DNA from: Bifidobacterium merycicum DSM 6492
GTDB lineage: Bacteria > Actinomycetota > Actinomycetes > Actinomycetales > Bifidobacteriaceae
Length of the DNA: 64,000 bases
Assembly (NCBI RefSeq): GCF_900129045.1
Contig: NZ_FQTX01000004.1
Coordinates: 1-64,000, forward strand
Reading direction: 5' to 3'
Shown here: piece after piece, positions 26,559 through 34,404 of the stretch
Numbering within the stretch: the stretch's first letter is position 1
Layout of the letters: each line of letters opens with the position of its first letter
The notes under the pieces: generated by a model
Told to the model about the DNA's origin: nothing
The model's input: the letters and a program-made list of their open reading frames with translations, nothing else
Databases searched by the model: none
Program-made: the position numbers and the translations under genes

Positions 26559-27338
26559 ATGGGACAACGCATTGATGTCAACCATCTGAACATCTACTAC
26601 GGCAACTTCCTGGCCGTGGAGGACGTGAACCTCAACATCGAGGCGAACAAGGTCACCGCGTTCATCGGTCCGTCCGGCTGTGGCAAGTCCACCGTGCTGC
26701 GCACGCTCGACCGCATGCACGAGATCATCCCCGGCGCGCATTGCGAGGGCGAGGTGCTGCTGGAAGGCAAGAACCTGTACGCCAAGGACGTCGATCCGGT
26801 GGCGGTCCGTCGTGACGTTGGCATGGTGTTCCAGCGTCCGAATCCGTTCCCGACCATGTCGATCCGCGAGAATGTGCTCGCCGGCGTGAAGCTCAACAAC
26901 CGTAAGATCTCGAAGTCCGATGCGGATGATCTGGTGGAGTGGGCGCTGCGTGGCGCGAACCTGTGGAATGAGGTCAAGGATCGTCTGGATAATCCGGGCG
27001 TCGGCTTGTCCGGCGGCCAGCAGCAGCGTTTGTGCATCGCCCGCGCCGTGGCTGTGCACCCGCAGGTGCTGCTCATGGATGAGCCGTGCTCCGCGCTTGA
27101 CCCGATTTCGACGCTGGCCGTCGAGGATCTGATCAACGAGCTGAAGAACGACTACACGATCGTGATCGTAACGCATAACATGCAGCAGGCCGCCCGTATC
27201 GCCGACTACACGGGTTTCTTCAACCTGAAGGCCGTGGGTCAGCCGGGCCATCTGGAGTACTTCACCGACACCACCACGATGTTCAACAACCCCCAGAACG
27301 AAGAGGCCGAGCGCTATGTATCGGGACGTTTTGGCTGA
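26559..27338 (+). CDS. pstB: Phosphate ABC transporter ATPase PstB
   Basis: Cytoplasmic ATPase driving phosphate import, 259 residues. Walker [10 protein letters not shown], signature [14 protein letters not shown], Walker [13 protein letters not shown] and switch His in [10 protein letters not shown] are all intact; [13 protein letters not shown] is PstB-typical. It ends the operon. No phoU follows, unlike the arrangement in many bacteria, so the negative regulator must be elsewhere or absent. Confidence 0.97.
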   Translation: MGQRIDVNHLNIYYGNFLAVEDVNLNIEANKVTAFIGPSGCGKSTVLRTLDRMHEIIPGAHCEGEVLLEGKNLYAKDVDPVAVRRDVGMVFQRPNPFPTMSIRENVLAGVKLNNRKISKSDADDLVEWALRGANLWNEVKDRLDNPGVGLSGGQQQRLCIARAVAVHPQVLLMDEPCSALDPISTLAVEDLINELKNDYTIVIVTHNMQQAARIADYTGFFNLKAVGQPGHLEYFTDTTTMFNNPQNEEAERYVSGRFG

Positions 27339-27404
27339 TCTATCAGACAAAACGTAGCGGCAGCCCAGTGATCTGTCGCATCGCCCCTGCGGGGCCAATC
27401 AGAG

Positions 27405-27433
27405 AAAAACCTCGCGCTGCCGCGCGGGGTTTC
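27405..27433 (+). terminator. Terminator after pstB
   Basis: AAAACCTCGCG and CGCGCGGGGTTTC form an imperfect hairpin ending in GTTTCATT, about 67 bases after the pstB stop. A smaller CCCC-TGC-GGGG hairpin precedes it. Confidence 0.65.
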
Positions 27434-27561
27434 ATTCGCTCACTCATCTCCGTTTTTCCAAAGACCCCTATCGCTGGCGTTGTTCCGTCGAATGGTCTTT
27501 CACGGAGCCCGCAATGCCACTACTTCGCTTATCTGGTGCAGATTCCGCCCTCTCGAAACAA

Positions 27562-27673
27562 CCAGGTGGCTTATATATGGCACCCAAGAGCGGATATCCG
27601 AAGTATCGCCGTTGGAGTTCCGCGGCCCATACTCGCGATATCCCGTTTTGGGTGCCATATATAAGCCACCTGG
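27562..27673. repeat. 112-bp palindromic intergenic element (MITE-like)
   Basis: Terminal arms of 24 bp are perfectly inverted (27562-27585 and 27650-27673, starting CCAGGTGGCTTATATATGGC). Inside them the symmetry continues imperfectly (GGATATC and AGTAT segments match at equal distance), so the two halves look like diverged copies of one about 50-bp unit facing each other. It is AT-rich in part and lies in a 637-bp gene-free gap (27339-27975) between pstB and the purine permease. A third partial copy containing GCCATATATAAGC lies just outside at 27695-27707. No transposase is present. Confidence 0.75.
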
Positions 27674-27881
27674 CATGATCCACTCCGCCGAATCTGCCAT
27701 ATATAAGCGAGATATGAGCGGGATATAGGTGGGTTGGCGTGTCTGTCGGGCAATGGGAACGATTTTCCGGTTCGCCGCCGAGCCCTCGAACCGTCTTCCG
27801 GCTGTCCCGAACCGTGTTCGAACCCCCGAACGCTGCGCCGCAACCTCCATGACCCATGCCGGTGCTAGTGTGGGTGCGTCC

Positions 27882-27936
27882 GGAACTTATGTTCCACGGC
27901 GAGTCGCGATTCTCGCCGGGCGTCGGCGTGATGCCG
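27882..27936 (+). promoter_or_regulatory. Three consecutive stem-loops in the leader of the purine permease
   Basis: GGAAC/GTTCC (27882-27895), CGGCGAG/CTCGCCG (27897-27918) and CGGC/GCCG (27924-27936) form three successive hairpins 40-90 bases before the ATG at 27976. The region does not match the purine riboswitch core as I know it. A structured 5' leader is seen; its function is unknown. The rest of 27674-27881 holds only the partial repeat copy. Confidence 0.5.
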
Positions 27937-27975
27937 GTGCCCTATCAACCCAAGAAACAGAGATAGAGATAGATA

Positions 27976-29364
27976 ATGGAAAAGTTCTTCCATCTGAAGG
28001 AGAACGGCACCACCGTGTCCACTGAGGTCATGGCCGGTTTGACGACGTTCTTCGCCATGTCCTACATCATCATCGTCAACCCGCAGATCCTGTCGAGCAC
28101 CGGCATGCCGTGGGGCGGCGTCTTCCTGGCCACCATCGTCGCGGCCATCATCGGCACCCTTGTCATGGGTCTGTTCGCCAACGTTCCGTACGCCCAGGCC
28201 GCCGGCATGGGATTGAACGCGTTCTTCACCTACACGGTCTGCTTCGGCTTGGGCTTCTCCTGGCAGCAGACGCTGTGCATGGTGTTCCTGTGTGGTCTGA
28301 TCAACATCATCATTACGGTCACCAAGATCCGTAAGATGATCATCAAGGCCATCCCCGAGATGCTGCAGAACGCCATCGGCGGCGGTATCGGCCTGTTCGT
28401 GGCCTATGTGGGCTTCCTGAATGTCGGGTTCTTCACCTTCACCACCAAGTCCGATGCCAAGAACGGTGACACCGTGCAGGCCACGCCGGGCCTGGCCGTG
28501 ATGAACAATCCGACCATCTGGCTGTTCCTCATCGGCCTGCTGCTGGCGGTCGTGTTCACGGTGCTCAAGGTGCGTGGCGGCATGCTGCTCGCCATCGCCA
28601 TCACCGCTGTCGTCGGCATTCCGATGGGCCAGACCACTATGGCGAATTCCGTGTCCATCGCCGACACCTTCGCCCAGTTCCCGCAGACCTTCGGCGTGAT
28701 CTTCACCGCTGACGGCTTCCCCGCGCTGTTCTCCGACGTGTCCAAGCTGCCGATGATCATCCTGACCATCTTCGCGTTCTCCATGTCCGATACGTTCGAC
28801 ACGATCGGCACGTTCATCGGCACGGGCCGCCGCACCGGCATCTTCTCCGCCGAGGATGAGAAGGCTTTGGAGAACGGCTCCGGCTTCTCCTCCAAGATGG
28901 ATAAGGCCCTGTTCGCCGATTCCATCGCCACGTCCATCGGCGCCATCTGCGGTACTTCGAACACCACCACCTACGTGGAGTCTTCCGCGGGCATCGCGGC
29001 CGGTGGACGTACAGGCCTGACTTCCGTGGTCGTGTCCATCTGCTTCGCCGTGTCCATCTTCCTGTCCCCGGTGATTTCCGCCGTGCCGTCCGCCGCGACC
29101 GCCGGCGTGCTGGTCGTCGTCGGCTGCATGATGGCGTCTTCGCTCAAGGAGATCGAATGGGGTGATATCTCCGAGGCCATTCCGGCGTTCTTCGCGTCCG
29201 TGTTCATGGCGTTCAGCTACTCCATCTCCTATGGCATCGCCGGCGGTTTCATCACCTACTGCATCGTGATGACCTGCAAGAAGAAGGCCAAGGAGGTCCA
29301 TCCGGTGATCTGGGTCGTGGCGATCCTGTTCATCCTGGACTTCGTGGTGACCGCCATCCTGTGA
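27976..29364 (+). CDS. NCS2/AzgA-type purine (adenine/guanine/hypoxanthine) permease
   Basis: A 462-residue membrane transporter importing purine bases with protons. AzgA-subfamily landmarks: GLTTFFAMSYIIIVNPQIL near the start, NVPYAQAAGMGLNAFFTYTV, NAIGGGIGLFVAYVGF, and the substrate-helix FSMSDTFDTIGTFIGTG plus GTSNTTTYVESSAGIAAGGRTGL, which contains conserved substrate-contacting residues. About 12-13 helices are predicted. The ATG at 27976 follows a repetitive GATAGAGATAGATA, so the ribosome site is weak. Exact purine specificity cannot be read. Confidence 0.93.
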   Translation: MEKFFHLKENGTTVSTEVMAGLTTFFAMSYIIIVNPQILSSTGMPWGGVFLATIVAAIIGTLVMGLFANVPYAQAAGMGLNAFFTYTVCFGLGFSWQQTLCMVFLCGLINIIITVTKIRKMIIKAIPEMLQNAIGGGIGLFVAYVGFLNVGFFTFTTKSDAKNGDTVQATPGLAVMNNPTIWLFLIGLLLAVVFTVLKVRGGMLLAIAITAVVGIPMGQTTMANSVSIADTFAQFPQTFGVIFTADGFPALFSDVSKLPMIILTIFAFSMSDTFDTIGTFIGTGRRTGIFSAEDEKALENGSGFSSKMDKALFADSIATSIGAICGTSNTTTYVESSAGIAAGGRTGLTSVVVSICFAVSIFLSPVISAVPSAATAGVLVVVGCMMASSLKEIEWGDISEAIPAFFASVFMAFSYSISYGIAGGFITYCIVMTCKKKAKEVHPVIWVVAILFILDFVVTAIL

Positions 29365-29483
29365 TGACGGCCGGCCGGCTCGCCTCCTGCACGGTTGTGC
29401 ACACCGCGTGATTCGTATGTTTCATGTGATTCGTATGATTCGCGCGGTTCGTGCGGGAGCGCGGTTTCCGGTTCTCGTATACG

Positions 29484-29534
29484 AGACGCGGCGCGTCCGA
29501 TTCCCTTGGTGGGGGAGTCGGACGCGCCGCGTCT
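29484..29534. terminator. Bidirectional terminator between convergent genes
   Basis: 22-bp arms at 29484-29505 and 29513-29534 (one G-T pair), loop of 7 nt, followed by GTTGTTGT. It lies between the purine permease and the convergent zinc-binding lipoprotein gene. The rest of 29365-29619 contains only short GATTCGT- and TGGCTGATT-type repeats. Confidence 0.85.
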
Positions 29535-29619
29535 GTTGTTGTGGACTATTGTGCCGTTTGGCGTTGCCTTGATGTTGCCCTGGCTGATTTGGCTGATTTG
29601 GCTGGCTTGGCTGTCGTGC

Positions 29620-30537
29620 TCAGCTGGTGTGGCCGATGGCGCTGACGAGGGCGCTCATCCAGTCCAGCAGGCTGCTGTAGGAGCTGGGCATCTGTTCGCT
29701 GACTTCGATGATGGGCACGTCCGCCTGCTTCGCGGCGGCGGTGATTTGTTCGGTGGTGGCGTTGGCTTCCTGCGCGTTGAAGATGAGCATGGAGATGCGC
29801 TTGTTCTTCAGCGCGTTGATGAATTGCGTGATTTCGCCGGGGGTCGGTTCGCTGTCGTTGGCGATGGATCGCGCGTAGCCGGTGGGCGTGCGGTCGGTCA
29901 TGCCGAGGTCGTCGGCGAGGTAGCGTGCCACGGATTCGGTTGCGCCGTACGACATGCCCTTGGTCGCTTCCTTGATTTTGGCGATGCGCTGTTCGAGTTC
30001 GGTTTCCTTGGCGTGCCAGGATGTGTTGAGTTTGGTGAATTCGTCGGCTTTGCTCGGCATCGCCTTGCGGTAGGCGTCGGTGATCGCGTCGGCGGTTTTC
30101 GTGCGGACTTCGGCGGAGAACCATACGTGCGGGTTGTCGCCTTCCTTCTTGCCGCCGGCTTCGGCGGCGTTCACCACGGTGGCTTTGCCGTTCGCGGCCG
30201 CCTTGACGGCCCAGGCGTCGTAGTCGGCGCCGTTGACGATGTCCACGGTGGCGTTGTGCAGGCGGTTCACGTCCGCGGTGGTGGGTTCGTAGTCGTGCGC
30301 TTCCGTGTTCGTGGAGTTGATGATGCTGTTCACGTTCACCAGGTCGCCGCCGAGTTCCTTGGCGAGCGTGCCCCATTGGTTCACGGATGCCGTGACGGTG
30401 ATGGCGTCGCCGTTCGAGCCAGTTGCGTTGTTCGTGTCGTTTCCGCCGTTCGCGGTGTTCGAACCGCATGCGGTTGCGGTCAGCAGCAGTGCGGTGCATG
30501 AGGCGATGACGGCGAGTGTTTTGTGTATGCGGGTCAT
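29620..30537 (-). CDS. Zinc/manganese ABC transporter substrate-binding lipoprotein (ZnuA/TroA family)
   Basis: A 305-residue cluster A-I metal-binding receptor. The signal peptide ends LLLTATAC, lipidated at Cys24. Metal ligands fit the family: TEAHDYEPTTADV (first His with the DYEPT strand), NPHVWFSAE (second His), and a late IEVSEQMPSSYS region. Unlike many ZnuA proteins there is no long His-rich loop. The ATG at 30537 has AACGGAGAAC upstream. A Zur-like palindrome sits about 95 bases upstream (30631-30645), favouring zinc as the substrate. The permease and ATPase genes are not adjacent, so it acts with components encoded elsewhere. Confidence 0.9.
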   Translation of the reverse strand: MTRIHKTLAVIASCTALLLTATACGSNTANGGNDTNNATGSNGDAITVTASVNQWGTLAKELGGDLVNVNSIINSTNTEAHDYEPTTADVNRLHNATVDIVNGADYDAWAVKAAANGKATVVNAAEAGGKKEGDNPHVWFSAEVRTKTADAITDAYRKAMPSKADEFTKLNTSWHAKETELEQRIAKIKEATKGMSYGATESVARYLADDLGMTDRTPTGYARSIANDSEPTPGEITQFINALKNKRISMLIFNAQEANATTEQITAAAKQADVPIIEVSEQMPSSYSSLLDWMSALVSAIGHTS

Positions 30538-30630
30538 GGTTCTCCGTTCTCCGTTCGTGTGGTGTGCAGCTGTGACGAATGGCGATGTCTGCCTGGTTCG
30601 CGCAGCGACTTATGCCACCATAACACAGAA

Positions 30631-30645
30631 TGAGAATCGTTATCA
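30631..30645. promoter_or_regulatory. Zur-like operator
   Basis: TGAGAATCGTTATCA is an imperfect palindrome with the TGANAA...TTNTCA core of actinobacterial Zur boxes. It lies between the divergent zinc-binding lipoprotein and alpha/beta-hydrolase genes and most likely represses the former when zinc is sufficient. Confidence 0.7.
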
Positions 30646-30752
30646 ATAATGACGTGCCAATGCGTGTCGGCCGGGCGCGCGGGAACCGGTTGGGACCGAG
30701 GCCTAGAGTGAATGCCGTCACAAACCGGATAGGAAGGAACGGGGGAGAGAAC

Positions 30753-31394
30753 ATGGCCAAGCCGCTGGTCGAAGTCAGCATCACCACGTGGAGAAAGAAC
30801 CGCGTCTCCGCGGGTAGCGAACACGGGCGCGTGCTGCTGATGCCGGGTACGGGCTACAACTGCGACCGACCGTTGCTGTACTGGTCGGCGCAGGCTCTGG
30901 TGGAGGCCGGATGGCGCGTGGATCGCATGAACGTGCGCAACGCCTCGGACGACCTGTCGGTGGTCACGCCGGTGATCAACGACGCGATCGACGGATGGGT
31001 GGAGCGCGTGCGCAAGGAGGGCTGGTCCGGCAGGCTGATGCTCATCGGCAAATCTCTGACCACCCTGACCTACCCGCATGTGGCGCGCAAGCATGGGCTG
31101 CCGTTCGTGCTGCTCACGCCGGTCATCAATCCGGCCGACTTCGATCCGACCGACCAGATCATCCCCATCGAAAGCACCGAAGGCGACGTGGCATACCCCG
31201 GCCCGGATCCGCTGATCTGCGCCGGCACCGCCGACCCCTTCTATGATCGGGCCAAGGCCAACAAGCTCACGTCCCACGTGCACGAATACCCCGACGCCAA
31301 CCATTCCATCGAAGTGCCGGGCCATTGGCGCCGCTCCCTCGACTATCTCAAGGAAGTCACCGCCTCCGTCGCCCAGTACGCGGCCACACTGTAA
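30753..31394 (+). CDS. Alpha/beta-hydrolase family protein
   Basis: A 213-residue cytoplasmic hydrolase-fold protein. The strand-oxyanion region VLLMPGTGYNCDRP, the nucleophile elbow LIGKSLTT (Ser in G-K-S-L), an acid in GTADPFYD and the late histidine in DANHSIEVPG complete a plausible Ser-Asp-His triad. The substrate is unknown; the size suggests a small esterase or a member without a large lid. ATG 30753 has GGGGGAGAG upstream, so the longer open frame is not used. It shares the short upstream region that contains the Zur-like site, but whether zinc controls it is not known. Confidence 0.8.
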   Translation: MAKPLVEVSITTWRKNRVSAGSEHGRVLLMPGTGYNCDRPLLYWSAQALVEAGWRVDRMNVRNASDDLSVVTPVINDAIDGWVERVRKEGWSGRLMLIGKSLTTLTYPHVARKHGLPFVLLTPVINPADFDPTDQIIPIESTEGDVAYPGPDPLICAGTADPFYDRAKANKLTSHVHEYPDANHSIEVPGHWRRSLDYLKEVTASVAQYAATL

Positions 31395-31492
31395 CCGCCG
31401 GGCGGCTGCCGGCACCCGTCCGTCTTGCGCCCGCCCCATGCGACACGCCGAATCGCCGCAAGTCGGGGCGGGTGCGTATTCTGTCAACTCGT

Positions 31493-31645
31493 AAACCACA
31501 GACCGTTGGTTGAAGCGCGTGCGAACGTGTTTCCGAAGTTTGGTTCGCCAAGCCAGCGCAGGTTGAGAGATATAAGCCCATTTGCGGGCTGCCGGAAACG
31601 GCCTTATGTTGCTCTGCCTGTGCGCAGGGTTTTTTATTGCCCAGC
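31493..31645 (+). ncRNA. Ribosomal protein L10 leader
   Basis: The 5' leader of rplJ starts with AACCACAGACCGTTGGTT, where AACCA pairs with TGGTT around AGACCG, as in known L10 leaders. It continues with GAGAGATATAAGCCC, a GCCGGAAACGGC hairpin, and ends in CTGC-GCAGGGTTTTTTATT, which resembles an attenuator. In known cases the L10-(L12)n complex binds here and represses its own operon. Confidence 0.75.
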
Positions 31646-31690
31646 ATGGCGACGAACCTCAAGTCAACGGCCGACTTAGGAAGGAACGCC

Positions 31691-32212
31691 ATGAAGAGGC
31701 CCGAAAAGGAAGCGGTGGTCGCTCAGCTGACGGACGAATTCCGTTCCGCTGACGCTGTCTACCTGACCGAGTACCGCGGGCTTACCGTTCCGCAGATCTC
31801 CGATCTGCGCGAAAAGCTAGGCCGCGATACTTCCTACACTGTGGCAAAGAACACGCTGGCACGCATCGCCGCCAAGGAAGCGGGCATCGAGGGTCTCGAC
31901 GAGATTCTCTCCGGCCCGACCGCCATCACCTTCGTGCATGGTGACTTCATTGCGGCTGCCAAGGTCATCCGTGACTTCGCCAATGACAACAAGGCCCTCG
32001 TCATCAAGGGCGGTTTCGCAGACGGAACCGTGTACGATGCCGAAGGTGCCAAGCAGCTGGCAGATCTCAAGTCTCGCCCGCAGCTGCTCGCGGAATTCGC
32101 CGGCGACATCAAGGCTACGATGTCCAAGGCCGCGTACCTGTTCAACGCTCTGCCGACCAAGGCCGTGCGTACGATCGATGCGCTGCGCGAGAAGCAGGAA
32201 AAGGCTGCCTGA
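31691..32212 (+). CDS. rplJ: 50S ribosomal protein L10
   Basis: Builds the base of the ribosomal stalk by binding 23S rRNA and L7/L12 dimers. The 173 residues start MKRPEKEAVVAQL and include the family stretch LTEYRGLTVPQISDLREKL and TYTVAKNTLARIA, with the C-terminal helix that holds L7/L12. ATG 31691 has TAGGAAGGAAC upstream. It is preceded by the L10 leader and followed by rplL. Confidence 0.98.
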   Translation: MKRPEKEAVVAQLTDEFRSADAVYLTEYRGLTVPQISDLREKLGRDTSYTVAKNTLARIAAKEAGIEGLDEILSGPTAITFVHGDFIAAAKVIRDFANDNKALVIKGGFADGTVYDAEGAKQLADLKSRPQLLAEFAGDIKATMSKAAYLFNALPTKAVRTIDALREKQEKAA

Positions 32213-32265
32213 TTCAGTTGCGGCTTGCCGCATGAATCGATAATTGCAAAGAAAACAAATTTTTA

Positions 32266-32299
32266 GGTGACGGTCACCTCTTCAATTCAGCCCGTCACC
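32266..32299 (+). promoter_or_regulatory. Hairpin between rplJ and rplL
   Basis: GGTGACGG (32266-32273) pairs with CCGTCACC (32292-32299), with a nested alternative AGGTGAC/GTCACCT. Its place in the rplJ-rplL spacer suggests processing or translation control giving the higher L7/L12 stoichiometry (inference). Confidence 0.5.
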
Positions 32300-32319
32300 A
32301 AGATTGAAAGGAAGCCATT

Positions 32320-32700
32320 ATGGCTAAGTACACCAACGATGAGCTGCTCGAAGCTTTCGGTGAGATGACCCTGGTTGAGCTCTCCGAGTTCGTCAAGGCC
32401 TTCGAAGAGAAGTTCGACGTCGAGGCTGCTGCCCCGGTCGCCGCTGTTGCCGCTGCTGCTCCGGGCGCTGCTCCGGCTGCTGAGGAGAAGGACGAGTTCG
32501 ACGTCATCCTCTCCGCCGTTGGCGACAAGAAGATCCAGGTCATCAAGGCCGTCCGCGCTATCACCTCCCTGGGTCTGGCTGAGGCCAAGGCTCTGGTTGA
32601 CGGCGCTCCGAAGGCTGTCCTGGAAGGCGCCAAGAAGGAAGACGCCGAGAAGGCCAAGTCCCAGCTGGAAGAAGCTGGCGCTACCGTCGAGCTCAAGTGA
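32320..32700 (+). CDS. rplL: 50S ribosomal protein L7/L12
   Basis: Stalk protein that recruits translation GTPases; present in several copies per ribosome. The 126-residue acidic protein has an N-terminal dimerisation helix pair ([20 protein letters not shown]), an Ala/Pro hinge, and the C-terminal domain with EKDEFDVIL and [23 protein letters not shown] 32320 follows GAAAGGAAGCC. Confidence 0.98.
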   Translation: MAKYTNDELLEAFGEMTLVELSEFVKAFEEKFDVEAAAPVAAVAAAAPGAAPAAEEKDEFDVILSAVGDKKIQVIKAVRAITSLGLAEAKALVDGAPKAVLEGAKKEDAEKAKSQLEEAGATVELK

Positions 32701-32735
32701 TTCGCGCGGCTTCAAGCCGCTTATCACAGCTTTCC

Positions 32736-32774
32736 GCGAAACCCCGTACCTGGTTCCAGGTGGCGGGGTTTCGC
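32736..32774 (+). terminator. Terminator after rplL
   Basis: GCGAAACCCCG (32736-32746) pairs exactly with CGGGGTTTCGC (32764-32774) around a 17-nt loop that itself contains CCTGG/CCAGG. It ends the rplJL operon before the FHA operon. Confidence 0.8.
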
Positions 32775-32878
32775 CGTTAATGGGAGAAAGTTGTTAATTC
32801 CTGAGCTGTAATCCCTCAAAAGGGATTGCTCCATGACACAATAGGAATAGTGTCTAATCACGAAAAGGAGGCTATGCG

Positions 32879-34396
32879 GTGAGCGCTGAAACGGCATGCC
32901 ACTGGCAGGTAAAGGTCAACGGTGGCCAACAGATCACTGTCCATCCTGGGGAAAACGTTGAGATTGGACGTAAACCATTAAGGCCGCTGCCGGATGATGG
33001 CACGAAGCGCATGGAGATACCGGATCCCACCAAATCCATGTCGAAACGCCACGCGCGTTTCTCGGTGCGCGGCGATGGGCAGGGCATCCTGCATGATCTT
33101 GATTCGACCAACGGCACGTACGTCGTGCGTGACGGCGGCGATTTGATGCGGCTGCCCGGGGACGACGACTACATTCTTCCGTATTCGCCGATGCACATCC
33201 AGTTCGGTGACGTCGTGGCGGATTTCGAGCGCGTGGATGCGCCCGAACAGAAGCCCGACACTCCCGTTTCGAACCTCTTCGACTATTCGACGCCCATGGC
33301 TGCGCATCAGGAGCCGGACGCGACCGACATGTCCGTCGACCAGATTCTCGATCTGCGTGCCGGCGAACCGACGGCCACCTTCCAATCGCAGCGTCCCAAG
33401 ACGTCAAGGAAGCCCGTGCTGAACGGCAGCGAAACCGTCGCGCCCAAGCAGCCGCAGTATCCGTCGTCATACCCGGTGCAGCCGGACCAGCAGTGGCGTA
33501 CCCAGCCAGTCGACGTGGATGCGGCCGATGCCCAGCAGACCGTCGAGCCGAAGCCCATCGTGCAGATGCCGGCCCAGCAGCCCGTTGAGATGCAGCAGCC
33601 GGCCGAACCTATCGAACAGGCCGAACCGATTGAACAGGGTGGAATCGAGCAGCAGTCCGATTCGCTGCAATCCGCTGATTTCGCGCAGGAACAGGCGGAA
33701 TCGGTGCGTCCGCTGTTCCCCGATGCCCATACGCCCCAGCAGGATCAGCCGGTACGCAACCTGTTCGAAGGCGTCGGCATTAACCAGACCGAAGCGCAGC
33801 AGCACAGTGACGCCGTCCCCGCGTGGGGTGCCGGTCTTCCTGGCGGCGCTGGTGACGCTGGCGATGCGGAAGACGCCGCCCGCGAAGCCGTGAACGCCGA
33901 ACCGCGGACGAACGCCGGCATCGTACGGCAGGAATCCGTCTCCGGCCAGGATTTCGGGCGTACGGAGCCCGAACCCGAAACGGCGGTATTCCACGAGGCC
34001 AGGCCCGTCGTATTCACCCCGCTGTCGGGCGGCGGCGACAGGCGCGATGCCACAGGCTTCGCCGGAAACATGGCGCAGACCGACGTGAACGGCGGATTCA
34101 CCCCCGCATTCGAACCCGGATCCGTATTCGACAAAGTCGCCCGTGGTGAATTCGACAAGGCCCCCAAGGTCGTCGAGGTCGATGGTCTGAGCTCCGAGGA
34201 CGCCCGCCGCACACCGGATATGACCAAGCAGTTCGAAATGGCCCGTCATGCCGAATTGCTGCCGTTCCTGGCCATGAATCCCTCCCTATACGACGACCTG
34301 TACGCGTGGCTCGCGGCCCAGGGCGACAAGGATATCGATGAGGCGCTCGCCAATAATCCGGGCTATCAGGATTACCGCAAAGCAGTAGGAAAGTGA
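32879..34396 (+). CDS. FHA-domain protein with low-complexity linker and C-terminal LRV-like module
   Basis: The 505-residue protein begins with a forkhead-associated domain (residues about 10-120), which reads phosphothreonine on partners of Ser/Thr kinases. All core positions are present: Gly30-Arg31 (EIGRKP), Ser55 and His58 (SMSKRHARF), and Asn78-Gly79-Thr80 (DSTNGTYV). A Gln/Pro/Glu-rich disordered linker (about 120-430) leads to a C-terminal helical module (LLPFLAMNPSLYDDLYAWLA) resembling variant leucine-rich repeats. There is no membrane segment. GTG 32879 has AAAAGGAGG eight bases upstream, and the nearby ATG at 32874 hits a stop at once. It is followed almost without gap by the helicase-like gene. 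Probable adaptor in Ser/Thr phosphorylation signalling; the partner is unknown. Confidence 0.85.
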   Translation: MSAETACHWQVKVNGGQQITVHPGENVEIGRKPLRPLPDDGTKRMEIPDPTKSMSKRHARFSVRGDGQGILHDLDSTNGTYVVRDGGDLMRLPGDDDYILPYSPMHIQFGDVVADFERVDAPEQKPDTPVSNLFDYSTPMAAHQEPDATDMSVDQILDLRAGEPTATFQSQRPKTSRKPVLNGSETVAPKQPQYPSSYPVQPDQQWRTQPVDVDAADAQQTVEPKPIVQMPAQQPVEMQQPAEPIEQAEPIEQGGIEQQSDSLQSADFAQEQAESVRPLFPDAHTPQQDQPVRNLFEGVGINQTEAQQHSDAVPAWGAGLPGGAGDAGDAEDAAREAVNAEPRTNAGIVRQESVSGQDFGRTEPEPETAVFHEARPVVFTPLSGGGDRRDATGFAGNMAQTDVNGGFTPAFEPGSVFDKVARGEFDKAPKVVEVDGLSSEDARRTPDMTKQFEMARHAELLPFLAMNPSLYDDLYAWLAAQGDKDIDEALANNPGYQDYRKAVGK

Positions 34397-34404
34397 TCGG
34401 ATAC

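Noticed and set aside
27480..27843. Short open frames in and around the palindromic element with repeated peptides such as LIYGTQ
   Set aside because: The similar peptides on both strands simply reflect the inverted DNA repeat. No ribosome sites or family similarity support them.
27877..27975. Purine riboswitch upstream of the permease
   Set aside because: The conserved purine riboswitch junction and loop sequences are not seen; only generic hairpins are present.
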